Origin: Endomychus coccineus
Taxonomy: Eukaryota > Arthropoda > Insecta > Coleoptera > Endomychidae
DNA length: 64,000 nt
Direction of reading: 5' to 3'
NCBI GenBank assembly: GCA_958510875.1
Contig: OY294067.1
Span: 145,332,940 to 145,396,939 of the forward strand
In this document: piece by piece, positions 32,395-43,110 of the stretch
Position numbering within the stretch: the stretch's first letter is position 1
How the letters are laid out: every line of letters starts with the position of its first letter
Translations under genes and position numbers: made by a program
The notes under the pieces: model-generated
The model's input: the letters and a program-made list of their open reading frames with translations, nothing else
Told to the model about the DNA's origin: nothing
The model's database searches: none

Positions 32395-32918
32395 TGTTTA
32401 AATACTTGAGACAGATTCTAGACTTTGAACAACTAAAAACAATATATTACGCGTTAATTGAGTCGCACCTAACTTACGGCATCATTGGTTGAAGTGGCGT
32501 TACAAATAGCCATTTATTCAGTTTACAAGCCATTCAAAAACGAATTTTAAAAATAATGCTTGGTAAACGAATAACTTATCCAAGTGAAGATGTGTTTAGA
32601 GACTCTCAAATACTTGATATTCCACAATTATTCATTCTAACAATGTAGATAACTCAGTTTTCTGAAAAAAAAACCTCATGTTAATCACAACTATAAGATA
32701 TTAGAATCAAAGAGTATATACTATTTCTGACTAACATGAATAAAACAGCTGGCCAAAGATCATTTGCCTATCTTGGCGCAAAAGTAAACAACTCGCTACC
32801 TGAAATATTGAAGAAATCTGTAGCAAATAAAACATTCAAAGTGAAATGTAATAAGTATGTATTGAAATTGCCAAGACAAGTTGTTCATAATATAATTGAT
32901 TTTAAGAATGCAAAATAA
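32395..32918 (+). pseudogene. LINE ORF2, C-terminal part (plus copy)
   Basis: After the mariner the LINE resumes with FKYLRQILDFEQLKTIYYAL and ESHLTYGIIG, then RILKIMLGKRITYPSEDVFR and ILDIPQLF. Past a frameshift it reads NKTAGQRSFAYLGAKVNNSL and ILKKSVANKTFKVKCNKYV. The minus copy has the same blocks (RISKMLFRKPTRYPSDRLF, QRSLDYLAPKIF). The stop codons TGA (32491) and TAG (32646) show decay. This C-terminal region is conserved in Jockey/CR1-like elements, but its biochemical role is not known to me. Confidence 0.8.
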
Positions 32919-33429
32919 TTATATTATAATAATATTATTATAATAAATAAACAAGTTTTTATATTAAAATAAGTAAATATCAAACTAACCTGAATATCCT
33001 ACATCCTAGAACCATATTGATCTATACTTATTTTTAATAGATTGTCCTTATTTTAAAATTATAAGTAGACTTTATAATAAGCCACAACCATATTTTAAAT
33101 ATATGTGTATGTATAATAAGTTAATTTTATGTAATTTTCAAATCTGTTGTTTCACAATCACACACAAGTGTCAAGTGCGACACTTAAGTGATCATTTATG
33201 TTTATTCTGTCCATTGTACATTTTGTTTACTGTAAATTTGAAATTTCAATGAGAAATAAACATTATTATTATTAATATTATTATTATAATGTTTAAGTTA
33301 TGTTCACGTCTGTCCAATAGAATAAGGACAACGTATGACCCAGAAACGAAGAAAATTCTATATCTTATCAGTATGTCAAAAGCTTTCACAACTCTGTATA
33401 TAATACAACACTAATATTAACCAAATAAT

Positions 33430-36060
33430 CACCCTTATTCACTGAAAATACTGGTGGAATAATAAGATCCTTTCAACTGGCAAATAGCCATCATCAGAGT
33501 AAACTAAATTAGAAAACCAAATGTTTTTGTCTGAATACTATTTGGGGTTGATAATGCAAACAAAGGGTTACTTGCAGCTGTAGATGAATTCGAGTTGGAT
33601 AAATTGCTTCTTGGCATTTACATTTCCATCACTTAAATTTTCTCGAAAAATGATGTGAGCTGTATTCAAAACATGTTGTGCTAATGCGGACTTTTCACTA
33701 TTATTCTTCTTCATATGGGCAAAATCATCTTTACAACAAACTCAAATGATCCTTCTAGTACCACCTACATAACATTTCCAACACGACTCATGTTACATGG
33801 CACTCTCTCTCTCTATTGAACTCTATAAAACTTAACTTAAGAAATTTACGTAATTCCTATTCACTAATATTTATTTATTTGTAGTGTGGTCATTTAACTT
33901 AGAGAACTATGACACGGAGTTTGATCTCAATCACTTATTAGCCAGTACAAACGTGAAAAATATCTGTCACACTTACCCCTTTTTATTTCACTAGACACTC
34001 ATGTATTTAAATACTGGAAGGTAAATGAAGGGATAAACGCTAGTTTTAATCAGAGAAACTCGAACTCAACAACAATAAAATATTCAATAAACAACAATTA
34101 AAAGATAATGATAATGATAAAATGGAATATATATATATGATAATTAAAGTTAATAAAAAGAATATTATAGTTGACGTTATTGCTAATATTATAATATTAC
34201 TAATAAGAATAATTTAATAATGAAACCTAAAGTTAAATGAAATACCTAGAGAATCTAAATTAACTGAACTGAAGACATGAAACTAAAATCATGAAAATGG
34301 TATCCCAACCAGGATTAACCTAGGGAATCGGAAACCATGAATTGATTGAATGAATTATTGTTAACTTTAACTTGGATACAACTGATTTGAATTAAACTGA
34401 AACACTGATTTGAGCGGAAACACCCTCTCACGAAAAACACTCTGAATAATCTAATGAGATTAATTCAAAAAAATGACAAAGTGTCACGTGATGTTCCAAG
34501 AGACTAATTCAAGTTCGAAAATAGAACTGAAGGTTTTTTCGCATTTTGTTGATATTCATAATGCGTCCTTCTTCTGCAATTAGGGAAGGATCCCCGAATT
34601 GTTCAACCAATGATTTTACTTAAAGTGAACCTAATTTTATTTATGTACCAATAATATTGATAGTAAATTTGGAAGAATGGTTGAATCAATAAGCAGTAAG
34701 ATAACTTATAATTCTTTTCCTCTTCCTTGAGACCTCTCTTTCAGGATGTTTACGGTTAGGATTTCTGAACTCATCTGTCCTTTTCTAAATATTGCTAACT
34801 GATTTGAATATGCATAAAACATATCCAGATGGTAAACAGATTTATCATGTACCTAACCATTAGTTTCACGTCCCATATCGGTTATTGGTTTGACAGGTTT
34901 ATTATATCCTTTATTATCAAAGTTTAGTTAATTTATTGCAACTCTCGACCCCATCAGCTATGGTATGATATCACCCACGATAAAGCGAGTGTGAAACTAA
35001 TTTTGTGTTCATTTGAAGGAACTCATTTGATATTTCCCACGATAATATGTGTTATTGGTGAGAAACAGAAAACAAGTGGCTAACCACAGAGTTCTTATTA
35101 CTTTGCTTTAGATATTTTATTCTTACATCAAACTTTAATTTTCTAAATATGATTTTGTTTCTTCAAATATTGGAAATAACCTTTACATAACCCTTATTAC
35201 ACTCACAATCAATATTCCAGAAATCGGGAACTACGGAGGTATCGATTATTCTTTGCTTGTTCTTGCATGCGTAAACAGATTTTATTGCATCTTTAGGCAA
35301 CAACTAAAGGATGATAAGTTGAACTTCTGAATTTCATTGGATTATTTGAAAATAATAGCTATTTAAGGATATTATTTCAGATTTAGTCTCAGTTCATAGC
35401 TCCTATGGTATGAATTATATATAAAATACTGGGTCAAGAATCTTTATCATTATAACCTATAGTGTGATGAAACAATTTGACAGCATTAATTCTGGATAGA
35501 ATGCCACAAGTTTTGTGTAAATTTGAGTTTAATTCTTCAACTTCCGAAAGTTTTAATGACTCTAATTTGGTTAATTGGTTGCGTTTATGGTTAGAAATTA
35601 ATTTATTTATCGAAGATTTATTGTATTTATCCTATGGTCTGACGCTATTTGCTGAAGTTTCTTAACTACGTTGTTATAGATTTTCTGGCTCGAAAGAACG
35701 ATTAAAAATGAATTTTGATAAAGAATATTGAATGGATTGAAGAACATAATTTATTGATGTATATTCATCTACTGGAACATAATATCTAGTTGTTTGAGTA
35801 GGTTTTCTGTATATGTCGAACTCCGAAATGTGACCATCTCCCAGGATATTGATGTCGATATAAGGAAGCTGGTTATTGCTTCTTATTACTACAGTTAATT
35901 CAATTGATCCAAATTGGTCATTAAGCGTGTTAGAAGAAGAATGTAGATCAACATATTTACTTATAATGGCGAATATATTATCAACATATCTGTACCAAGC
36001 TTTTGGGAACTGACTTGATTTTGAATTTTGTTGCATGGTAATGAAAGTTCAGTACTTCAT
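33430..36060 (-). mobile_element. Penelope-like element relic 2 (RT palm and GIY-YIG end)
   Basis: The minus strand carries a Penelope-type reverse transcriptase palm (36036-35674) and, 1.9 kb further down, the GIY-YIG nuclease remains (33800-33580: CWKCYVGGTRRII, DDFAHMKKNNSEKSALAQHV). The long gap of AT-rich sequence from 33.85 to 35.67 kb shows either heavy decay or an insertion I could not bound. Sequence at 33470-33760 resembles 14850-15130 of relic 1. All three Penelope relics lie on the minus strand. Confidence 0.7.
35674..36036 (-). pseudogene. Penelope-like reverse transcriptase fragment
   Basis: 120 open codons. FPKAWYRYVDNIFAIISKYV holds the palm catalytic motif, normally RYVDD, with the second Asp changed to Asn. 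The following ELTVVIRSNNQLPYIDINIL and FDIYRKPTQTTRYYVPVDEY match the typical LPFLD and VYRKPT..T.RY segments of Penelope-like elements. The change in the catalytic pair makes it inactive. The upstream fingers are not recognisable. Confidence 0.85.
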
Positions 36061-38015
36061 TAGCAGTTTTAGTGGATAAGGGTTATTATTTTGAACGTAA
36101 TAGTTCTATATCTGATGCTTGTTCCATGAAGGAATCAACACTCGAACGCCTCAATATCTGTACAATAAAATCCCATACAGGTCAGACATTCATAACATGA
36201 ATGTTAATTTTAGTGTACTAAAATCCCCCCACCCTCTTCCACTAACCATCTCATCACAGAGATGTCGGTATAATTTTTATTCTATATAACAAGAGTTGAG
36301 TGGAAGAGTTTTTATTAGGTGGATTTCTTCTTTAGATTTACATAGAATTTCATATATTTTATTATGATTTTTCATGAGCTATTTACCATTATATATTAAT
36401 GTAATCTTATTGGAATGGAGGCATCATTATTATCGTTCCTTCGTGTGTCATGTGTCATCTTTTATCAGCACCCAAGCCATATTTCCTCTACCTATGATGT
36501 AATATTCATAATAATTCAGTATACTGCATGAAGATGTTTCTATTCGCCCTTTAGAAACATTCCTTACTTTACGTAGTCACTTAGCAATTCAAATATACTC
36601 CCGCTGAGACGAATTTTATGTTTCAGTTATAAAATAAACATGAAAATTCGGCCAAACATGTTTTTTGTTCCAACATTCGCTAACATCACTCGTAAATACT
36701 ACCAGAACGTTTGAAGTTTCATTTTAAATCAAAGACATGCAATTCAAATTGTTGTTGTAGAATAAGATGGATATAATAGAGATTGAATTCGCCAACTTAA
36801 CATGCCAATTACAATTTACAATGTATGAGAATTGGTGTTTGAACCCAAATATTATTTATCGTACAATGTTACTAGATAGTGAACATATACAAATTACATT
36901 TCTTCTGAATTCTAAGTAGATCAAAGTTGCAAATAGTTACAGTGTACCGAAATAGAGGAACATCTGTTTGATTCAAAACGTGAGTAATAGGTGGGAGAGA
37001 TTCAATAAAATCACTTCACGAATACATTACGGTATCTTATGTGATAACTTTGGGAAAAGGTAAGTCACGTAGTATCTTATACTATGTTCACTTGTATTTG
37101 TAAAGTAATTATAACTCACATTGGTTCTGGTCATTAAAACCATCATTACAACTGGTCCTCTGCATCCAATTGTTATGAACTATTTTGTGCAACATACTGA
37201 CATATTTTTCCTATTTTCTGACAGAGAATTAGTGAATCCATCATTCCACTGAAAAACATCCAAGTCTTGGATATCTATTGCATTTTTCATCACCATGATG
37301 GAATTTCAGAGTAGAGGAGCAATTATAAATTGCATTTTCTCATCATTATGTATTGCTTGCCTTATGAATTTCCTCGAAACTCCGGGAAGAGATTAGATTT
37401 TTGCAAAATCCATTCACCTAATAATCTGATATACTTGTAATTGTTTCCATATGCTTTGGTTTATCTCCTTATTGCTTACTGCCAAACCAATGACGCTTAT
37501 TTCTTCTCTTATAACAAAATGAATAATTTACTTTTTACAATTGTGTTACTATCCTCTGTTTTGTAATTCAAGCAGCTAGTTGAGCTAGTTTGGTTGATGT
37601 ACGTGTGTTTGATAACCTCACATTTCATTAATTATTATTGCAAATACTTCGCTACAATAGATATATCCATTGATGATGAACATTTCACAAATATCCAACA
37701 ACCTCAACTTTGAGCACATCTGTATGTGGCGTGAATACAGTTGCTTAGAGATGGCATTTGTTTTGACTTCCATAGTATCCTCAAAGGTTGTGCTGGTATT
37801 AGTGAGTCGGACAAGTCCTCCTACCGGTCCTAATAACTCTGAGTTCCTAGTAACTTTGTTTACATCCTTTTAGTGAAACGTTATCACTCAGACCTGACAT
37901 GATTAGAGTGACAGGAGAAATATTCATCTGTCTTTCGGAACAACAGCTTTTCGTAATGAAAGAAACTATTCAATTTGATGAATTTGTACACCTAAGAATT
38001 TTTGATCTCAGGAGT
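36061..38015. other. No gene recognised
   Basis: AT-rich sequence with only short frames (for example 37670-37873 plus), none with a motif. The part next to 36060 may be degraded Penelope-like sequence. The stretch ends at the TA target duplication of the pogo-like element. Confidence 0.5.
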
Positions 38016-38026
38016 TACCGTAATAT

Positions 38027-38061
38027 GGGGTAACTTGGCCACCCCGGGGTAACTTGGTCAC
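38027..38061 (+). repeat. Subterminal motif, left cluster (2 copies)
   Basis: GGGGTAACTTGGCCAC at 38027-38042 and GGGGTAACTTGGTCAC at 38046-38061, in direct orientation and 19 bp apart. The first overlaps the terminal repeat. By analogy with other DNA transposons these are probable transposase-binding sites; that is inference. Confidence 0.85.
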
Positions 38062-38161
38062 CTATGATTTAATTTTTGTTTCGGTTAATACTTTTCCTCC
38101 TGTTTTTTTTAGTTGGATTTTCAGGTGCCCATCTTTTATTCCAGGTAACTAGTAACTAAAA

Positions 38162-39880
38162 ATGGTGAGAAACTACCAGAGAACACCCGGGGCAAAGCCC
38201 TACCAAGACTACTCAGAAGAGAACATGCAAAAAGCCGTACAAGCTGTTAAGGAGGGGATGTCGAAAAAATTAGCTGCGCAAACGTATCAGGTACCTCGGA
38301 CAACTTTGGGTCGTAAGATTCTTGGCAAAAATTCTGGAGCAGTGGGCCGCTCAAGAGTCCTTTCATCCGAGGAAGAACGCAGTATATCTGAGACCCTCGG
38401 AGTTGTGGCTGATTGGGATTTCCCGTTAACCAGGCTGGATGTGAGGACGGTCATCGCAAAATACCTAGACAAACAAGGGAAAACAGTCACGATCTTCAAA
38501 AACAACACTCCAGGAGAAGATTTTCTTGATGCATTCATCCAGAGAAACAGGTTGTCCATTCGCCTAGCCTCGAACATAAAAAGGTCCAGATCATCCGTCG
38601 ACCGTGAAGACATTTTAAATTTTTTCACCAATATCAATGAAGCCCTGAACGATGCAGATGATTTCAATATCTACAATTATGACGAGACAAATGTCACAGA
38701 TGATCCTGGAGCAAAAAAAGTGGTGGTCCCCAGAAACACAAAAAGGGTTGAAAGGGTACAGAACCACTCTCGCACCTCTATTAGCATTATGGTGTGCGGA
38801 AATGCAAAGGGGGATCTACTGCCTCCCATGGTCGTTTATAAATCTGGGAATTTATATGAAAACTGGACAGAAGGCGGCCCTCCTGGAACGAAATATGCCA
38901 GTAGCCCCTCCGGTTGGTTTGATATGAACCTGTTCGAGACATGGTTTTTCAAAATCCTCCTCCCGCACATAACGGAAACACGAAAACCTGGTGCTACAAC
39001 TATTGTTGTAGGTGATAATCTCGCCAGCCACTTTTCACCTGCAGATATTCAGTCCTGTAAGGAGCATGGTATTTATATAACTCCATTTCCTGCAAATGCC
39101 ACCCATCTAATGCATCCACTTGATGTAGCTGTATTTGGACCCATGAAAAAGTGCCGGAGAAAGATTTTAGACAACTGGAGAAAGGAAAGCCGATATCCAG
39201 GAAATCTTCCCAAAGAGCAGTTTCCCAATTTGCTTTCTAGGTTATGGAAAGCCATATCTGAGAGTGTCAGCCAAAATTTGATATCTGGATTTCGAGCCAC
39301 TGGGCTTTATCCACCTAATGCAAACGAGGTTCTGAAAAGAATTCCAGATGGATTAACACCAGACGATCGAGACACCATTGGAAGATCTCTTGATGCATCA
39401 TTGATTGATCTTCTGAAAGACCACAGAGGAATTAGCAGTGAAGCAAATCCGAAGAAAAAAAGGGGCAAGAAACTTCAGCCTGGTAAAAATTTGGCAACAG
39501 ATGAAGATGATAACCTGGCTCCCACAGATGAACCAATTGTAACTGCATCGAAGCCATTAGCTGGCCCAGGATCGTCTGGTATAGTCGGAAAGAACAAAAA
39601 TAAGAAGAAATCTCGTCCAATCCAGCCTAGGCAAAAAAGTGAGAGACAAAAGAAAAGTGAAACAGATGCAAAGTGTGGCCTTTGTTTTTGTAACTGGAAA
39701 GACTTTCTTGGCGGACAAGAATGGATCAAATGTATTCAGTGCCTTAAATGGATATGTGACCTATGCAACAACGGAAGTAAAGATCCTTATTTCAAATGCG
39801 ATTACTGTGACGATTCTGATGCAGAGCCGTTGGAATATCAAGACGATTCTGACGCCGACAAAGATTTTACACCACAGTGA
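38162..39880 (+). CDS. Pogo-like transposase with C-terminal cysteine-rich finger (572 aa, intact)
   Basis: The start codon lies about 145 bp inside the left end. Domains in order: psq-type helix-turn-helix (residues about 17-56, NMQKAVQAVKEGMSKKLAAQ ... VPRTTLGRKI), CENP-B-like second DNA-binding domain (about 65-145) and a DDE_1 catalytic core with D174 (NYDETNVTDD), D285 (VVGDNLASHF) and D321 (MHPLDVAVFGP). There are 35 residues between the last two, within the pogo range. A basic, low-complexity linker (429-500) follows, then a C8-type finger: C505, C508, C524, C527, C532, C535, C546, C549, PHD- or RING-like, with a tryptophan after the sixth-spaced Cys pair (CLKWIC). The C-terminus is acidic. 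No stop or frameshift is present. The protein would act in the nucleus as a cut-and-paste transposase. Confidence 0.93.
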   Translation: MVRNYQRTPGAKPYQDYSEENMQKAVQAVKEGMSKKLAAQTYQVPRTTLGRKILGKNSGAVGRSRVLSSEEERSISETLGVVADWDFPLTRLDVRTVIAKYLDKQGKTVTIFKNNTPGEDFLDAFIQRNRLSIRLASNIKRSRSSVDREDILNFFTNINEALNDADDFNIYNYDETNVTDDPGAKKVVVPRNTKRVERVQNHSRTSISIMVCGNAKGDLLPPMVVYKSGNLYENWTEGGPPGTKYASSPSGWFDMNLFETWFFKILLPHITETRKPGATTIVVGDNLASHFSPADIQSCKEHGIYITPFPANATHLMHPLDVAVFGPMKKCRRKILDNWRKESRYPGNLPKEQFPNLLSRLWKAISESVSQNLISGFRATGLYPPNANEVLKRIPDGLTPDDRDTIGRSLDASLIDLLKDHRGISSEANPKKKRGKKLQPGKNLATDEDDNLAPTDEPIVTASKPLAGPGSSGIVGKNKNKKKSRPIQPRQKSERQKKSETDAKCGLCFCNWKDFLGGQEWIKCIQCLKWICDLCNNGSKDPYFKCDYCDDSDAEPLEYQDDSDADKDFTPQ

Positions 39881-39968
39881 ATGAGCTAAGATTTAGTTGG
39901 AGTTACGAGTTTAGATTTTCTTTTACATTTTATGTTGTTTCTGTATCTCTAAGTTTGATATTTTTATA

Positions 39969-39974
39969 AATAAA
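39969..39974 (+). terminator. Polyadenylation signal of the pogo-like transposase
   Basis: AATAAA lies 89 bases after the stop codon, followed by a T-rich stretch (ATATTTTTGGGAAATTTTTT). It is the standard eukaryotic signal at a fitting distance. Confidence 0.55.
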
Positions 39975-40076
39975 ATATTTTTGGGAAATTTTTTTAGTTA
40001 TTTTTGTGTTATTTATGAAATTTTCGAACTGAAATAAGTAGCTACGGGTTCGTTTTATCAATTTTCAAACGAATTC

Positions 40077-40171
40077 GGGGTAACTTGGCCATGCAAACCA
40101 TTAAAAACGTTCATTTCATTGAAATTAGCAAAAGTGACCAAGTTGCCCCAAACCCGGGGTAACTTGGACAC
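40077..40171. repeat. Subterminal motif, right inner cluster (3 copies)
   Basis: GGGGTAACTTGGCCAT at 40077-40092 (plus), the complement of GGGGCAACTTGGTCAC at 40134-40149 (minus) and GGGGTAACTTGGACAC at 40156-40171 (plus). The last two sit back to back around AAACCC. Together with the outermost right copy they form a cluster of mixed orientation, unlike the left end. Confidence 0.85.
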
Positions 40172-40323
40172 CCCACATATATATATTTTTTTCTTATATT
40201 AAACAAAAACATTACTTTTTACGAACTTCAGCTCTTTCATTAAGTTGAAGTCGGTTTGGGGAAAAAATTTGGTCCACATTCGTCAAAATAAAATGAAGAT
40301 ATTTTGAAAAAAGTCTGAAAAGA

Positions 40324-40339
40324 GTGACCAAGTTGCCCC
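40324..40339 (-). repeat. Subterminal motif, outermost right copy
   Basis: GGGGCAACTTGGTCAC on minus, within the right terminal inverted repeat and the mirror of the copy at 38027-38042. Confidence 0.85.
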
Positions 40340-40350
40340 GTTTTACGGTA

Positions 40351-41408
40351 GTCCACAACCACATCAGGTCAGATCAATTAATTGGAAATGACTCATAAGA
40401 ACTGATTCATGCACAATGTTGACAATGAACGAATGGTAGAAGGATAGCTTAGTTCACTACTTCGTTCGATGAAAGGCATATGATGAATGAGAAATGAAAC
40501 ATTTGCTATGAAGGAACGATTGAGTATAAACAAATATAGTTCAACTATTCTATAGTTTGTTTTCTGTCAGTACATGTCTCTAGTCCAGTTCAATAACAAT
40601 ACGTATCAAATTTGATTGGAGTCTCACCATCGAATGTTTCAATATTTGAATAATGAAGTTTTATGAATTATATAGAACTAGATGTTCTTCAGAATATGCC
40701 AGTGGAAGTATGAATTACTCTGCTCATAAATATTATAGAGCAATGATTGAGAACATAACCCTCAAGCAACAAACAGCGAATTGAATGAAATCTAATCGGG
40801 ATCTGGAATATTTTATTTTGTTTCGGGTCGGGTATATGTGTCGCTAAGACTGCATACTAGTACTCGTTACCAAATTACATGAGTATTCAATGTATGAAAT
40901 TGCTTACCATAACCTATGCACTGATGAAGCAGTCCTATCGGAGCATATATTTGATAGTTTCAACATGTTCGATTCTACTTCAGAAACTTGTAGATGCGAT
41001 TCACCGAACCGATTGTAACAAGCGATTAGTTTAGACGGAGTCCTATGTCGATCAATAATAGGAATAACATTCATGCATCAAGTAATATTCAAAACAATCC
41101 AATACAGTTAGAACAACAAGTTCCTGAATGCAATCACATGGATGTTTGTATATTATATTCTTCAATATCCAAACATACCGAGATAAGATGTTTAGTTCAC
41201 TAAAGGAAGTCGAATAGTTGAGAATTCCATAGTTGAAGGGGTAACATCTATCTGGAAACTGTATGTAACCTAGAACATAATTAATAACATCTGGATATAA
41301 CTATGGCCAATACACGTCCAAGATCCAGCATTGATTATCAACTCGTGTAGCGCATTCGCCAAACTGTGCACATTATGCTCTATTAAATTTATATTGTACA
41401 AGGTTATA
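40351..41408. other. No gene recognised
   Basis: AT-rich sequence between the pogo-like element and the third mariner. No frame, repeat end or RNA gene was identified. Confidence 0.5.
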
Positions 41409-43110
41409 CAGAATGCTCCAAAAAGACATGAGGAGGTTGTATACGGCAATGCAGTAGAAAATAAAATGGGAATCCCTAGTCGCAGATGAGCCGTTCCGGC
41501 CTTGAATTTTTGTGCAAAAACGTAATGTTATGTTGTAGATATCAAAAAACTTCGAAATATGAGTAATTGTTATTCAAAATAAAGCACAAATGATGAATTC
41601 ATAAGAATGGTCCACAATGACGACCCCCGACCCGGTTTCATAGATTTGTCTCTCGAAGCATGGAATCGCGCATCCAGTGTAACATGTGCGAATCCTGTAC
41701 AAAACCGTAATGTTACCTCGTTGAAAACAAGAAACTTTCGACATCTAATTAAATTTTATTCGTAATAATGCAAGAAATTATTCGGAACAAAGAACCATGT
41801 TTATCTCATCCGATAAGTGTTTACCAGCTGCATGTTCTACACACGATGTAAGTAAGAATGGATGATATTCCAGATCACACCTAATTTGAGTGTTTCACAT
41901 TTATTTTGTTAGCGACAAAACTTTGCTTCTAAACTGTTGAAATTAGCCAATTTGTTTAGAGAGCGTGCAGACATGATTCTCATACATGGATAAGCAAGAT
42001 GAGAAGAGAGAGAAGCTGAGCGTATTTATGCTGAGCGCTATCCAAATCGCCGACATCCTTGCCATACAACATTTGAATCAATCCACCGTCGTTTAACAGA
42101 AATGGGCACGAGGAAGCTGACATCTGGAAACTGTACGAACAGTGGCCTTTGAGGAAGGAATTTTGTATCGAATTGAAGAACAACCTACCACCAGCACGCT
42201 CGTGCAATTTCGCTTCGAATGAATACTGCCCATTTAACAGTGCAGCGTGTACTCCATGAGATGCTATCACACCCTTATCGGTTTTGCAACGTATTGCAGA
42301 ACAACCAGATTTTTGTTCACTAATTCTATTTACCGATCAAGCTTGTTTTATCAAAGATGGGTGCTTCAATATTCGTAACAGTCACATACGAGACGAAGGA
42401 AATCCCCCTCCATATGGATAAGGGCAAATGAGAATCAATTTGGTATTAACATTTGGATCGATATTTTTGCAGACTATGTAATTGGTCCATTCCTGTAAAA
42501 GGTAACCTACAATTTTGCAAGGCGTACTTCTTGAGCTAATGGAAAACGCAAGTGTTCCAATAGAGATGCAGGAGAAACTGTGGTACCAACATGACGATGC
42601 ACCTGCACATTCAGGCCGCTATGTGCAGTATCACCTAAACTAACAGTTTCATGGGCGATTGATCGGAAGAGTATCCATTGGCCAGCGCGAAGTCCCTATT
42701 TAACCCTATCGGATTTTTTCCTCTGGGGTGACATCAAGTCCTTGATTTATAAAACCCTTGTTGCCACCCAAGATGAATTGTTAGGCAGAGCTATGGCAGC
42801 TTGTGTCTTTGTGCAGCAAGATCCGCACATGTTACTCCTAGTGCGCGATACCATGCTTTGACGGAATGTTACCAGGTTGATGGATGGTGGTAGAACCATT
42901 GTTATAAATCTATAATATTCGATTTATTTTGAATCAAAATTACTTAGAATCAAATTCTTCTGGAGTCAACGAGATGAATATGTTTTCGCACAAAACTTGG
43001 TCCGGGGCCGACACGGCTCATTTGCGACAAATGGTTTATATGCGCAAATTTTCTATCTCTCCGTCCTTCACAACCTTCTCAAGTTCGGCAACAACTTTTT
43101 GGAACACGTT
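41409..43110 (+). mobile_element. Mariner-like element, second DUF4817-type family, copy 3 (decayed)
   Basis: The left end near 41409 (after TA) reads CAGAATGCTCCAAAAAG. The right end on minus reads AAACGTGTTCCAAAAAG. Further in, a long inverted repeat is clear: GTCGCAGATGAGCCGTTCCG at left against GTCGCAAATGAGCCGTGTCG at right, and TTTTGTGCAAAAACG against TTTTGTGCGAAAACA. The arms are about 130 bp. Outermost bases are approximate because the ends have diverged. Transposase pieces inside read on plus. The DNA of the repeats is unlike copies 1 and 2, so this is a separate family. Confidence 0.75.
41960..42900 (+). pseudogene. Decayed mariner-like transposase (copy 3)
   Basis: Recognisable blocks across frames: ILFTDQACFIKDGCFNIRNS (42317-42380), where FTDEA.F has become FTDQA but the first Asp remains; FGSIFLQTM; ILQGVLLELMENASVPIEMQ with KLWYQHDDAPAHSGRYVQYH (second Asp block intact, 42585-42640); QFHGRLIGR; and FSSGVTSSP / GDIKSLIYKTL in two frames. 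The N-terminal helix-turn-helix at 41970-42120 is barely legible. Many frameshifts and a lost WPARSPDL..DF block near 42690 make it dead. Confidence 0.8.

Larger units (their letters stand above)
27767..33290 (+). mobile_element. Jockey/CR1-like non-LTR retrotransposon, plus copy, RT core deleted and split by a mariner
   Basis: Related to the minus copy next door. Order: ORF1 (from about 27767 to 28519), spacer of about 260 bp, ORF2 endonuclease (28781-29935), linker (to 30290), mariner insertion (30302-32392), ORF2 C-terminus (32395-32918) and 3' UTR. The 3' end is GAGAAATAAACATTATTATT with a run of ATT units (33250-33290). The whole reverse transcriptase core is absent, an internal deletion that predates the mariner. 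The ORF1-to-ORF2 spacing is almost the same as in the minus copy. Confidence 0.85.
38018..40348 (+). mobile_element. Pogo-like DNA transposon, complete
   Basis: 2,331 bp, flanked by TA (38016-38017 and 40349-40350). The left end begins CCGTAATATGGGGTAAC. The right end, read on minus, begins CCGTAAAACGGGGCAAC. They match at 21 of 25 positions. One intact transposase gene lies on plus, followed by an AATAAA polyadenylation signal at 39969-39974. The terminal regions hold six copies of a 16-bp motif. Both ends, the target duplication and the gene survive, so this is a recent or potentially active copy. Confidence 0.95.

Noticed and set aside
33245..33290. ATT repeat as an independent microsatellite
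   Set aside because: It follows the LINE coding tail and AATAAA directly and fits the short-repeat 3' end of that element.
38287..38667. 126-codon minus frame opposite the pogo transposase
   Set aside because: It is the antisense shadow of the well-supported plus-strand transposase. The same applies to the minus frames at 39073-39300, 39432-39620 and 39475-39729, and to the plus-strand shadow frames at 38652-38927 and 39639-39884.
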